Assembly: GCA_006503535.1 (NCBI GenBank)
Contig: QYRS01000002.1
Span: forward strand, 4,092,001-4,156,000
Source of the DNA: Arthrinium phaeospermum
Lineage: Eukaryota > Ascomycota > Sordariomycetes > Amphisphaeriales > Apiosporaceae
Length of the DNA stretch: 64,000 bases
Reading direction: 5' to 3'
The position numbers and the translations under genes are program-made. How positions within the stretch are numbered: the first letter of the stretch is position 1; every line of letters begins with the position of its first letter. Below the pieces are notes generated by a model. It was not told the origin of the DNA. It saw nothing but the letters and a program-made list of their open reading frames with translations, and ran no database searches. This document shows, piece by piece, positions 11,977-24,500 of the stretch.

Positions 11977-14900
11977 TTACATGTTGGCAAGCTCGTTGTC
12001 AATCTGCTTGTCCATGTACGTCCTCCTCTCGCCCACCAGCTCCGTCTGGAGCCTCTGTTCCACCAAGGCACGTACTTGCTTCTTGGTCACCGTGTCGAGA
12101 TCGACTTCTCTCAGCACGCCTTGGATGGCGTCAAGAATCATGCCATCATCAGGACCAGCAGTGCCGCGCTGGAAGTCAAATGATGCCGTGCTCTGGTTGC
12201 CACCGTGGTGACCCAAGGCCGACCTGTGGCCTCCGCTGTAGCCCAGCGTGGCCTGCGATTGACGGTGCATGTGTTGCCCGGGCATGGGCGAGGCGTTGGC
12301 CACACTACGGAGGTTGGTCATGGAAGGCCTGTCTTGGTACGGGCTCGCCATTCGTTGGATATCACCGAACGAAGCAGTCGACTGGCGGTGCATCAGGTTC
12401 GGCTGATCGCTATACGGCGCGAAAGGTGTGCTGCGGCCATGCGGCGCAGGCGACTGCGAAGTAGGCGGCATGTAGGTGGATCCTGCGCGGCCGTTGCCCT
12501 GCAGTCCAGTGAAGACACTGGGTTGCCGGACTGACGAGTACACGCTCTTGATCTCATCCATCTCGTAGCTGTCACCGAAAGGCGTGCCGTAATCGGCCTT
12601 TTCGGCTTGCGCACCACGACGGCCAGGCAGGTTGTTCATCATGGCATAGTCGTCCCATCTCTGCAGCGGGATGCTGGAAGGAACAAACTTCTCGTCATCC
12701 ACAGCCACGACACGCTTGTCTCCCTTCTCCCCAATGACGACACGGGTGTTACCCCAACTGAAATCGTCCTGGTGCCAGAAGGAGAAGATGGGCAGGATGA
12801 AACTGTAAATGGGGAAAGCCAGTAGGTAGATGATCATCCATCCAATCTAAAGGTTGAAAAGATTAGTAAATTCACGCGAAGAAGGGATAGGGTAACGTTA
12901 GAGAAACAACATACGTGTTGCCAGCGGCGCTTGAGGATAAAGATGAGTGCCTGGAGACCATAGACGGCACCAATCATGACAATCGAGAACATGGGGAATT
13001 GACCCTGGTGAGTCGCCACGCGGTAAATAAGGTATCCGATGTAGATGGTGGTAGCCGGCAGGATGATTGTTCCCGTGAGATCGATAAAGACGACGAATCG
13101 CATCGAGAAACAACAGAAACCACACATGTTCTGGACCATCATGAGTTCGGCCAAGTTGTGAATGGTTGAGTTAATCCATCGGCGTCTCTGCGACAGAAGA
13201 ACGCTCCACTCGTCAGGGGCAGCGGTCTCGCAGTAAGCATCGGAAATGAACTTATACGCCATGTAGGGGAAGTGCTTGATCATAATGGTCGTCAGGTATC
13301 GATCCTCTCCAAGGGACAGCAGGTTCTTCTTGTGGAGCGTGTCAACGTTGCAAATGCTGTAATCCTTGATAACGGCGTCCGAGATGATGAGCGGCTTGCC
13401 CTTGTCGGCAGTTCGAAGACGGTACATGGTGAAACTGGTGGAATGTTAGCATCAGGATGGACTGAGAATTAAAGAATCATGTGGTAATACTAACCATCCA
13501 GGAAGACAAGTAACACTACCAAAGAGCGATTCGAAAGCCTTTGCCAAATGATGGGAGATGAAGTATTCGTAGACCTGGATCATACTCCACCACGAACGCT
13601 CTTCGTTTTGCAGACCAGTCTCGCCACAGATACCAGCAATCTTGGCATTGTTTGCACATGCGGCGACCAGACGGTTGAGAGAGTCCTCGCGAACGCAAGT
13701 ATCGGCATCAACCATCATCAGGTACTCGTACAGCTCAGGATCAACACCGATGATGTTGTTGATCTGGTGGAAGATTTCAAGCTCGAGAGGGTTCATGGGG
13801 GCTCGGTGATGGACGCGGTTCAGGAAGCTCATCAGCAGAATCTGCGAATCACGCTTACCACGGTTACCAGGCTTAGACTTGCTTTGCTCCGACTCCTTGC
13901 CGACCTTGACAATGACGATATACGGGACAACATTGCCTTCGAACTCGTATAGACCCGAATAGACCTTTCCGTAGTTAAGCTGTTCGGCGCCAGTTCCAAT
14001 CGACTTGAAGGGTAACGCCGGAGGATCAACCTTGGGTCAACCCCCAAGATGTCCAGTACAATCTTGGGCGTTGGCCGGTCATTGCCCTGTCCAACGATAA
14101 CACCATCGCAAATGACGCAGATCAGTTTACGCTTGTTATCGTACTGAAGCGCAGTGAGCGAGTCCAGAGCCTTCCTGAGAGAGTCTTCGCCTTCTGTGTA
14201 CGCGGGAACCTGGCAGATAACAAACTTGTCTTGAGGCGAGGGCTGTCTCTTTGAGCCGAATTGGAGGGCAGACAGAAACTTGATCACGATAACCGCGCAG
14301 AGAAGAATAGTGAAGGCCAACAGGATGTAGTTGTTAACCTGGCATCTGGCGGAATAACGGAAGTCGGGAATACCGACGTAGAAGAGGTTCTTGACGCAGT
14401 TGACGGTGTTGCCCATTCGGGTAGATTCGGTGGCATTGCCCCCTGCGTTGGTAATCGCACTATGCCACGAATCTGTGAGGTCCTCTCCCGGGTGGTTCTG
14501 GACAATTTGCATGAGTTGCGGGTCCAAAAATTTGTACTTGTCTTGGTTCTTCATGAAGTCGAGCGTGTGGAAGTAGTCAGTGAGATCGTAAATGGCATCT
14601 TCGTAGATGAACCACGGGTGGTTCGACTTTTGCCCTTCGTCGGTCACCTTCTTGGTATCCCAGACAACGTCACCATGGTAGTAGTCCTTCATCCGGGGCA
14701 AGAAAGTATCGCGGTACCAGTTGGGGTTAGCCAACTTTGAGCGAGGGTCTGGTTGGAGCTTGCCGCTGATGTGGTTGCCCAATGGGTCCGGGGCAGTGGT
14801 GTTGGGCATAAGAGTCTCGTCGGAAAGGCCAAGGCCGGGGCAAACCAGGGGCAGGGGAGGAACAAAGTACGGGTCGAGGTTCTGGCCTGCGAAGGGCATC

Positions 14901-17526
14901 ATGTTCTCGGAGGTGGTTTGAATGTTGCTGTCACTGTGCTGCAGCCTGTAGAAAGGCGTCATGTCGTAGACCTTACCCCGAAGACTGATCCAGTAATCAT
15001 CTTCACCCAAGTGTGTCGAGATTTCCTCTTGACTCCATGCTTTATCAGAGTTGGGACAGAGCAGGTGACCGAAACCAATAATCCAGAAGAGAATGAAGGC
15101 ATTGGCAAGCATGATCAAGAACACCAAGACCAACTTTTCACGCCAAGCCAGGCGGACGTCTGGCCGCTTCATGCGTCCAACAAAACTGAGAAGAGGGGAC
15201 GGGATCCAGAATGTAAGAGCCCAGACAAGACCAACCCAGAGTCGACGAGTGAGCGTGGACTCGACCGTCTCCACATGCTTCCCCTCGGCCAAGTCAGGGT
15301 CCAGGTTGTTGATGAATTCACCTTCTGCGGTATAGTAAACTTGGTCACGCTGGCTGTCGCCTTTGCGGCCAAGACCATAGTCACCAGGGGTGGCGTTGCG
15401 GAGGCCGCTCGGGGCGATGGAAGGAGCGCCGGCTGCCATGGGGTTGAATCCCAAAGACATCTGGCTTTGGTTCTGATCATGTTGCATGATATGATCGCGG
15501 CTCCCATTGGAGCCGTAATCGAGGGGCGTGGCACCGGCACCAAAGTAGTTGCTGCCCGTATTAGAATACCCGGTTTCCATGCCCATATTATTCATGTTCA
15601 CCATGCCAGGTAGGTTGTTCTCGGGCTTCAGGTCAAGCATGCTCTCTGCCTCCCACCATGCGCCCTCGCGCATCCAAACACGCTCCTTGCCGACCACGAC
15701 CTCGCCATTACTCCAGCCACGCTCGAGGATCCAAGTTTCAATCCCGTCGCGGCCATCGCGGCAGCCCAGGGGAGCAAAGCGCTGGGAGAACTCCTCGAGA
15801 TCAAAATCGGCAGTGAAATCTAGGTTCTTGTTTCGGCGGTTGGCCCATTCCGGCAGTCTCCATGCTCGGAGCTGGCGCGAAACGGTGCCTGCAGACCAGG
15901 CCGACGTAACAGACGGCAGGGCTGCCAAGCTGGAAGGGGAATCGTCGGTAGGATGGATAGATAGGTGGTACCAGACTCGGCTGCTGTTCAAAACAGCTGA
16001 CAGGTCGAATCGTCCAGTTCGGCCAAGGTTGATACCTTGGCCAGCGACCGGGAACAGCAGCTTCTTCAGGAAGCCGTCATCCTCGCTGGCAAGACCGACC
16101 TTCTCCAAGACTACTTCCCGCTTCTCGAGCTCATGTTGCCGCTCTCTGCCTACAGGACCGGACATAATGCCCAGCTCAGGGCCAACGTCCGAGACGGCAT
16201 TCTGCATCTCGCGCAGAACGGAGCTTCCGGCGCCAGTCACATCCACGCCGTCCTCCTTCATCTCAGCGTTGATGCCCGCAGTATCGTCGAAAATACCACG
16301 CATGGCAACAGCCTTGCCGAGAGCCGGATCGGGCATCTCAACAACAGTGATGCAGACGGTGTCACCGTTGTCCTCATTGGATGTGGGTGTTCGTACACCT
16401 CGTCCGTCGACGGATTCGGTTCCGTCTCGGATCCGGTTCATTTGAAGCTCGATTGCCTCATTTGCCCGAGAGATAACCCAGTCAACCAGTGCCTCGTAGA
16501 GACCTCCGACTAGTGTTTTCCGGTCCTCTGTGCTGCATTGTCTGGCCAGAACCTCGGGGTCGAGACCCAGGAGGCCACTGACATCCTCACAAATGTCATC
16601 GAGAGACTCCTCATCAACGCCATAGTCGAGGGTATTTCCGAGCTTCAACAGGCCAGCAAGGGTAGAAATGAAGTCGCGATGGGACGCGCCCTTGATGCCG
16701 ATTTCTTTCAGAGCGGCACGGAAATCGTCGGCGGCAGCAGCATCGTCGGCAGTTGGCAGATAGGAAGGCGGATCGTAGGTCCCGGATCGTGCAAGCAAGG
16801 TATATGCGGATGCTGGTTTCAAGCCTAGGAACTCCCGCTCCGCAGGGGTGGATGCGGATGTCAGAAGATAGTAGAAGACGTCGAATGCCCGGTGCCCTGG
16901 CTCCGAAGGGATGCTGAGAAGTCCGCGGAACGTGTCGATGCCTCCCTGGGAAAGCGCGACCGAGGCCGCCGTCAGGTTACCGGCCAAGTTGAGCGTGAGC
17001 GTGACCCCGAGAGCTGCATGTCGACCCGTAGCATGGTTGTTGGGAGTAACACATTCCACAAACGGCCGGATCACCCCGAGAGCAGTGTGAACGGCAGTAG
17101 GCACGGTCAGTGGAAGAGACGAGAGGAAGGGAGACAGAACCGAAGGCGCGGATGTGTGCAGAGACCTAAGTGGGATTAGCAAGTATATCTAATTGTAGAA
17201 CAAAATTGTCAGACCTACCCCAAGATTATACAGCCGTCCTCGGCACGGCGGCGAGCATGTTCCCAAGCTCTAGCCGCGAGAGCCTGGTCGACGGTGGCTC
17301 CGCTCTGGCCGTTTGGGCCTGCATGTTGGGCAGTGAGCCAGGTATTGATCACGAGACTCGTGCCGGCGTCCAGCTGATACGGCTGGGACGAGAGGTAGAT
17401 GTTGTGGATGCCGTTGAGGAGGGTAGTCGCCGAGACCTGAGAAGGCTGTTGACCGGCTCCGCGTCCTCCATTGCCAGCCTCCGAGGCCACCGAGTACATG
17501 GACATGCGGCCCTGTTGGTGTGCCAT
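11977..17526 (-). CDS. csmB: Class VII chitin synthase with degenerate myosin-like domain
   Basis: A membrane polymerase making beta-1,4-GlcNAc chains for the wall. Exons (minus strand) are 17526-17219, 17165-13495, 13434-12915 and 12846-11977, joined by GTAGGT, GTTAGT and GTATGT introns. The N-terminal myosin-like head has lost the P-loop: the segment aligning to GESGSGKTT of the neighbouring class V enzyme reads GSLHTSAPS. This matches class VII. A membrane region, a cytochrome b5-like domain and the chitin synthase core ([30 protein letters not shown]) follow, then a cytosolic tail with a DEK-C-like end ([20 protein letters not shown]). One missing base near 14036 breaks the core after LDILGVDP. 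Restored length is about 1789 residues. It is head-to-head with the class V gene, an arrangement known in other filamentous fungi. Confidence 0.92.
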
Positions 17527-20500
17527 GATGGGCTATCGCTGGCTCCGTGTTGTCCTGGCGGACAAGCACGAGTGGTGGGTGAATGTCTGGTCCGGACTGG
17601 ATGCTAGCAGAGCAGCAAACAGCAAGAGCGAAAGCGTGTGCTCTTCTTAGCTACGGCACCCCGAGAATTACTGACTCGCGGCGTCCTACGATGAACTGAT
17701 TGGGGTTCGAACGGGTTGGGTTGGAGGTGAACGAAAGTCGGTTGTGTGTATGTGTGTGTGGTGTGACGTGGGATCGGATTAAGAGGCGTAGGAAACGATC
17801 GTCGCTGGGCAACAACAGACAGCCAATATGCACCTCCTGAATCGCACCCGAGATAGTAGAAACGAATGAAGAGATTAAAGAAACGATAGAGTATTAGGCC
17901 GCCAAAGCGAGTGAGGCAGGTCGAAGGGCGATAGACTAACTAGAGGAAAAGGCGAAGAAGGTGGAAGGCGTCTAGGATACTTCCAAGCCAATGTAATGTG
18001 TAGGGAGAGTTAGAAACGCTCGCACTCTTTTGCCCACGACAGCAGCAGTCAAGAAAAAGATCACCACCAGGTTACAGAGCAGCAGTTGGTCCCCTTTGGC
18101 TGGGCCGGGTCTAACTAGCAGACTGCATACCGCGTTCGGGGTTCTCGTTTTGATGTGGTACGGCGGGCGGATTAGGACAACTGCGCATTTGCACCAAACC
18201 CAAACAGTATATTTGCATGAGAGTATTAAGGTAAATAAGCGCACGGCTTTGGAGGCATAGCGTCGATCTGGTTGTTCCCCCGTAAGGGTAGTGATGTACC
18301 TGTCGGGCTGCCTGGTATCTATTTTTTTTTTCTTTGCTTCTTCCCTCCCTATTTTCTCTACTGTCCACTTAGTGGCACTCGCCGCAGAACTCGCCGGCCA
18401 GCACGCTCACCTTGGCGGGCTCGTCGCACCCCTCGCACTCTCAGCGGAACGCCTGGCTGAGCTAGACCCAGCCCAGCCTGGTTTTGAGGCGGCTGATCCT
18501 TGACGAGCCAGTAGACACCCCTGAAAGAAATTGAGACGATCCCTGGCGCACGTACATAAGCCTCCTTCTGGCCCTGCTGCTGCCCCCCTCCGCTTGTCCA
18601 CCTCGGTCGGCAACACCATGCTCTTTCCATGCCCTTTCCCAATGGCCATCCGAGTTGGTGTTTGTGCATAATAGTCAGACCTTTCGGCATTAGGCGGCCC
18701 CATCCTACTGGGAAATACGAAGCGGCGAAATGGGTCCCTCCTTTGACATCCAACCAGCGAGGCCTTGATTTTGTGCGTTTCGTGAGTGGACAGAAGGCCG
18801 GCTGCTTCTCCATTCTCCATTCTTGTCCGAGGCTCATGTTCTCGTTCTTGACAAAACATGCACCCGTTCCAAAGTTAGATCATACTGTACGTACGTACAG
18901 CACCCAGCAATGACTTGCACTGCCACACGCCCATGTCCGCGACAGTGGTGGGCCGACGGCCATCCAGGGAGACAGACAGTATCGTGACAGTTTGACAAGT
19001 CTGTTTGAGGTTGATCAAGTCAAAAGAAATTGATTCTTGGTGGTGTGCCCACGAACGATCCAAGGTTTGGTCATGGCATGCGAGTGCGTACTCAAAGGAG
19101 TAATGAGCATTAATGGGCTGCAACACTGCGCCGTCCTGCTCTTCTGCTTCATTTTTAGGTGTACAAGTTGCATTCGCTCATGGGCTCCCAGCCATCGATG
19201 AAATGCCCCTCCACCTCTGCATATCTCATGTGACAGTTTATGTAGATAGAATGACCTCAAACACATGCAGCGTCTCGAAAATTCGGATCCTCTCTGATAC
19301 CACTCTGGCTGATGAGTATATCAGGGCATGGTCGCCTTCACGCCATGCGGCTTCATGATACTCTATTAGATGTCCGAGTCAGTATGCTCTACCGGTCACA
19401 GCCTTCAAAGCTGTTGGCTCTTTAACTGCAGCTAACCCGCTGATCCCATACGTGTTATTACCTTTACCGTGTTTTCTAGGCAGTGCCACTTTTCGGGGCT
19501 GGCCGCCTCTGGCGTTGAGATCGTTGCCCGCATACCAAATACGTAAGAAGCACTTTGTTAGTTCTCGAGTTGTCCCTGCCAAAGAAGGGTTCAGGATTCT
19601 GTGGATGCAAAGCCGGCACTTGAAGTGCCATACTTGTAGTAGTATCTTGAAAATTCACCGTTAGGCCAAGTAAACAATGGGGGCCTGTACCGAGTGGACG
19701 GCGTTGGTATATGATGCGATATGGTAATGGATATTTGATATATCTCGATTCGTGCCAAGTGCGCCCGGCTCTCGCCAGGTATATCGCGGTACGGAAGTTT
19801 GGGTACTCTATGGGTTCTGGGTTGCTGCCATCTGGGGTACTCTAATCGATCAGCGACATGTAATGCAGATCATTTTCGTGATTTTGTCGAATGATGGACA
19901 GGACTTGGACTTGTCTCGAATCTACCCTCCGACGATTGCATTTGCATGGCTGCATGCTGCATACACATATTCAATGTCTAACAACATTAGCCAGTCTGGT
20001 AGATATTGTGCACGGTGTGAATGAAGGTCGCATTGAGTTCGTAGCGGTCGCGCACACCCGCCCAAAATCAAGGTTCGCCGCAGACCCTCGCCGCAAATCC
20101 AGGGTGCAGTTGCACTGTGGGTGCAACCTCGGACACTTACTTGACTTGAGGTGGTGCGGCGTCCAGCTCGGAGCCAGTCAGGCTAATTTACAACGGCAGG
20201 ACGCGTCAGAAAACTAAAAACATGTCTGTCTGCTGTACGGAGTAGATGAGCAAGTTGGTAGGCGGAAATCCGAATGCGATTTTACTTTTAGTGGCATTCG
20301 TGTTGCTTGTGCATCGTATGCATTTGAACAGCAAAGATCATCAAGTCTGCTGACTGGTCAGCACGTCGCAAGAGAATTCTCTGCTCTCTTCCTACTGCTA
20401 CCTACAGCGGCATGGGATCGCACAAGCCGGCAGGAAGCCCCTGAAAAGCATGTTGTCATCGTCCGATCGGGAAGCAAGGGTATCGACACACTTTGGGCCG

Positions 20501-21512
20501 CCTCCTGGGAACGTCTCTGTTCTGGAACTCTCGAGTCCCAGTTTCTTTTCTTGGGCAAGCCCCGCCGTCCCCCGTCAGAGCTGATGGGCGTCCCTGCGCA
20601 GACCCAAGCACACTCGCACAGAACTAAACACATGGACAACAGCAGTCAGGGCAGCAACCGAGTCAAGCTGCCATAAACCCGAGATGGATGAGGGTCGACC
20701 ATCGCTGGTATTCAGAGCCATCCGACTCGAAACATCGCAGCGAGAAAACAGAAAACAGAAAACTAAACGAGGGTCGGGTTTCTGCAAGGTCATGTCGTGT
20801 TTGTGCATTGTATATCCTAGGCGGGTACTTTGTGTAGTAGTAGCAAGTAGCGGGCACTTGTGACTTATTATTAGGTGCCCCCAGTTGGGGCCAGTAGGTG
20901 CCTACTTTTACTTGGAATTGAGCGTACCCTCCCGAGCGCCCAGGGCTTATACGAAGTGGGCGTAGATCCGGCCATCCCAGCCAGGTCCAGCAGGGGTGCG
21001 ACTTTCCCACCTCAGTTCGTATGCGCGAACTCTGCGTCTTTGGTCCTCCGCGCCCGCCGGACCCAAATAGCCTCGACGCTGCCGCAGGGAGCCTCCCGAG
21101 AAAACAGTCCCTATTCCAGTAACACTGGGAGCCCGCGAGATCTTGGAGCTTGTTCGACACCTGTTGCACATCATCAACAAGAGAGGTAAACGTTTGAGAT
21201 AGCTTCAGCACCAGCATCGCTTTCTCTCTCTCTCGCCGTCTTGTGGCTTTTCCTCCTTCACTTCCTCTTCCCCTCCACGTTCGCTTTTGTATCTTTATAC
21301 ACTTTGCACACATTCGCTTGCATTGCCTACCTACCTTAATACCAGCCAGTCTTTTTGGAGTGACCTCTTGGGAACTTTAGAGCCAGGGGCAATTCGAACA
21401 ACTAATACACCCCCAATCGTATCACAGTCTATATCACCAACCGACCGGGCTGACTGTCAACGCTAATACCCGAGTCTGATCAAGAGCGCCAGTCTCTGGC
21501 CATCTCTTCGTC
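17527..21512. other. 4-kb bidirectional regulatory region between chitin synthases
   Basis: This separates the divergent class VII (start 17526) and class V (start 21513) genes and should hold both promoters and long 5' leaders. Pyrimidine-rich tracts near 21220-21290 precede the class V start. One possible small Cys-containing coding segment lies on the minus strand near 18360-18860 and is listed separately. Nothing else convincing was seen. Confidence 0.6.
18376..18859 (-). pseudogene. Possible small Cys-rich protein, broken frame
   Basis: A minus-strand open frame from 18859 runs toward RSSARRSAE. If one base is missing near 18443, the pattern of other breaks in this window, it continues into CEGCDEPAKVSVLAGEFC and then GECH with a stop at 18376. 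This C-terminus has two CxxC pairs like a small zinc ribbon. The upstream part is low-complexity and may contain introns. It could equally be chance. I do not recognise a family. Confidence 0.25.
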
Positions 21513-24500
21513 ATGGCTCTGAATCTGCCCCAGGGCGGCAGCGGAGGGGCCCATACCCAGCCTTCGTTGCCCTCGCTGCCGGCCCATCTGCAGTCAGACA
21601 CCCATATCACAGCACACTTGGCCAGTCGTTTCCATGTGTCTGTACCGACAGCACGACTCGCTTCTCATGCTATAGTCTCGCTCAACACCTACACGTCCTC
21701 GACCAAGGGACTCGATGGCGGCAAAGAGGGCAGTGCCATGGCTGCCGCCGAGGACATGGCAGACCGGGCCTTCATTCGACTGGGACACCGCTCTGAAAAC
21801 CAGGCTATTCTCTTCCTGTACGTCATATCAACACGACAAAAAATTGCAAATCATAGAATATCTGCTGACTGCCCCCTAGTGGTGAATCGGGTTCTGGAAA
21901 GACCACCATCCGTGCCCATATCTTGACAGCACTGCTGAACAAATCCTCGACTCCTCTCTCTACGAAGGTCTCCCTGGCCGCCTACGTGTTCGACTCGCTC
22001 ACTACCACAAAGACAGCCACCACCCCGACTGCTTCCAAGGCTGGACTTTTCTACGAACTCCAGTACGATACCGCGTCGACTACGAATCCCTTGTTGATTG
22101 GTGGAAAGCTGCTGGACCATCGTCTGGAGAGAAGCAGAATTGCCGATGTCCCCACTGGCGAGCGCAACTTCCACGTTCTCTACTATCTCCTGGCCGGAAC
22201 GAGTGAGGCTGAAAAGACCCATCTCGGTATCGACACCCCCAGAGACGCTGCGGGACAACGCAGGTGGAAATACCTGGGTCATCCCACGCAACTCAAAGTT
22301 GGCATCAACGATGTGGAAGGATTCCAGCTCTTCAAGACTGCTCTACGCAAGCTGGAGTTTCCCAGGAGCGAGATTGCCGAGATCTGCCAGATTTTGGCCT
22401 GTATCTTGCACATCGGCCAGCTTGAATTCGAGACCACCTCGAGCACAACCGCCACGGGAGATGACAGTGGTGGCTTCTCCCACGAGGGTGGTCAAATGGT
22501 GACGGCCGTCAAGAATAAGGATGTCTTGGGCATCATTGCAGCCTTTTTGGGTGTCAGCGCGCCAGATCTTCAGACGACAATGGGCTACAAGACCAAGATG
22601 ATCCATCGCGAGAGGGTGACGGTCATGTTGGATCCCAACGGAGCCCGCGCCAATGCCGATGAGCTGGCGCGTACGCTCTACTCTCTGATGGTCGCTTATG
22701 TCATTGAAACCATCAACCAGAAGATTTGCGCCCCTGAAGAGTCCATCTCCAACACAGTCTCCATTGTTGATTTCCCTGGCTTTGCCCAACAGTCTTCAAC
22801 TGGCTCGGCTCTTGACCAGCTTCTCAACAATGCTGCATGCGAGTCCCTGTACAACCAGGCCCTCCAAAACTTCTTCGATCGCAAGGCCGACTTGCTGGAG
22901 ACGGAAGAAGTGACGGTTGCCGCCACGAGCTACTTTGACAACTCCGATGCCGTCAAGGGTCTGCTCAAGCCAGCAAACGGTCTGCTCAGCATTCTGGATG
23001 ATCAGACCCGCCGACACCGTACCGACATGCAGCTTCTTGAGAGCTTCCGCAAGCGATTCGAGGGCAAGAACCCCTCCGTCACTGTGAGCTCAGCTCAGGC
23101 CAAACTGCCTGGTAGCAACTTCTTCACCGAGAACACTGCGGCCACATTCACCGTCCGTCACTTCGCCGGAGAGGTCGAGTATCCGATCAAGGGTCTCGTA
23201 GAGGAGAATGGTGAGATCATCTCTGGTGACTTGATGAATCTCATCAACTCGTCCAAGAGCGAGTTCGTGGCGCGTTTGTTTGGCCAGGAGGCTCTTCAAG
23301 CCGTTATGCACCCACAAGAGCGTACCACTGTCATGCAGGCATCGGTCAGTTCCAAGCCTATGCGTGCTCCGAGCGTGATGTCCCGCAAGACGGGCAGGAC
23401 GGGGCGCTCCGCCCGCGTGACCCGCCAAGACTCTGTGGAAGAGTACGGCAGTGAAGAGGGCGCTCGCCCGGAGACCAGGGGCGGCGAACCAAGGAAACCG
23501 AGCCGTGTCTCGGAACAAGGGGCTTCGGGTCAGTTCCTGGCCTCCCTGGACAACGTGAGGCAGTCCATCACGGCGCCCAACACCAATACGTATTTCGTGT
23601 TCTGCTTGAAGCCAAACGATCGACGCATCGCCAACCAGTTTGACAGCAAATGCGTCCGAACTCAAGTGCAAACGTTTGGCATCGCTGAAATCAGCCAACG
23701 TCTACGAGCTGCCGACTTCAGTCTATTCTTGCCCTTCGGCGAGTTCCTGGGGCTCGCAGACGCCGATACCATCCTCGTTGGAAGCGAGCGCGAGAAGACG
23801 GAGATGTCAGTCCACGATCGACAGTGGCCTAGCAATGAAGTCTTGATTGGCTCGACCGGTGTGTTCCTCAGCGAGCGTTGCTGGATGGAAATCGCACAGC
23901 TCGGGGACGGTGTATCAGCATCCGGCCGCGGCTATCCCTCGGAAGGCGGCGACGGCATTACGCCGTCTCCGGGAGATCCTTTCCTTACCTCCAAGGAGCG
24001 ACTTCTGCACTCTGTGGGCAACACCCCGCAGTTCAACGACAAGAGCAGAACCGGTTACTTCGGCGCCGCAGATGCCGATACCCGCTCGGAGGCGGGTGTA
24101 TCCGCTTTCGGCGGCGGCGACATGTTCAAGAACCTCGATACCCGAGAGCAGATGGCGGAGCGAGGTAACGAGAAGTCTCTGGTCGAGGTTGAGGAATACA
24201 AAGACAGCCCATCGCGTAAGCGCTGGGTCTTTACCACTTATGCCTTGACCTGGTTCATCCCGGAGTTCTTGATCAGATGGTGCGGTATGCCTCGCAAGGA
24301 TGTCCGCATGGCCTGGAGAGAAAAGCTGGCGATCAACATGATGATCTGGCTCAGCTGTCTCATCGCTGCCTTCTTCATCATCGTCTTCCCTATGTTGATC
24401 TGTCCCAAACAGAACGTATACAGCCCGGACGAACTGACCTCGTACAACGGTAAGGATGGGGCTGCCGCCTATGTCGCTATTCGCGGACAAGTCTTTGATC

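Noticed and set aside
14753..15613. 286-codon open frame antisense to class VII chitin synthase
   Set aside because: It mirrors the conserved coding strand and has no domain or start context of its own.
17700..17720. GGTTCGAAC resembling a tRNA B-box
   Set aside because: No A-box at the right distance and no cloverleaf could be drawn around it.
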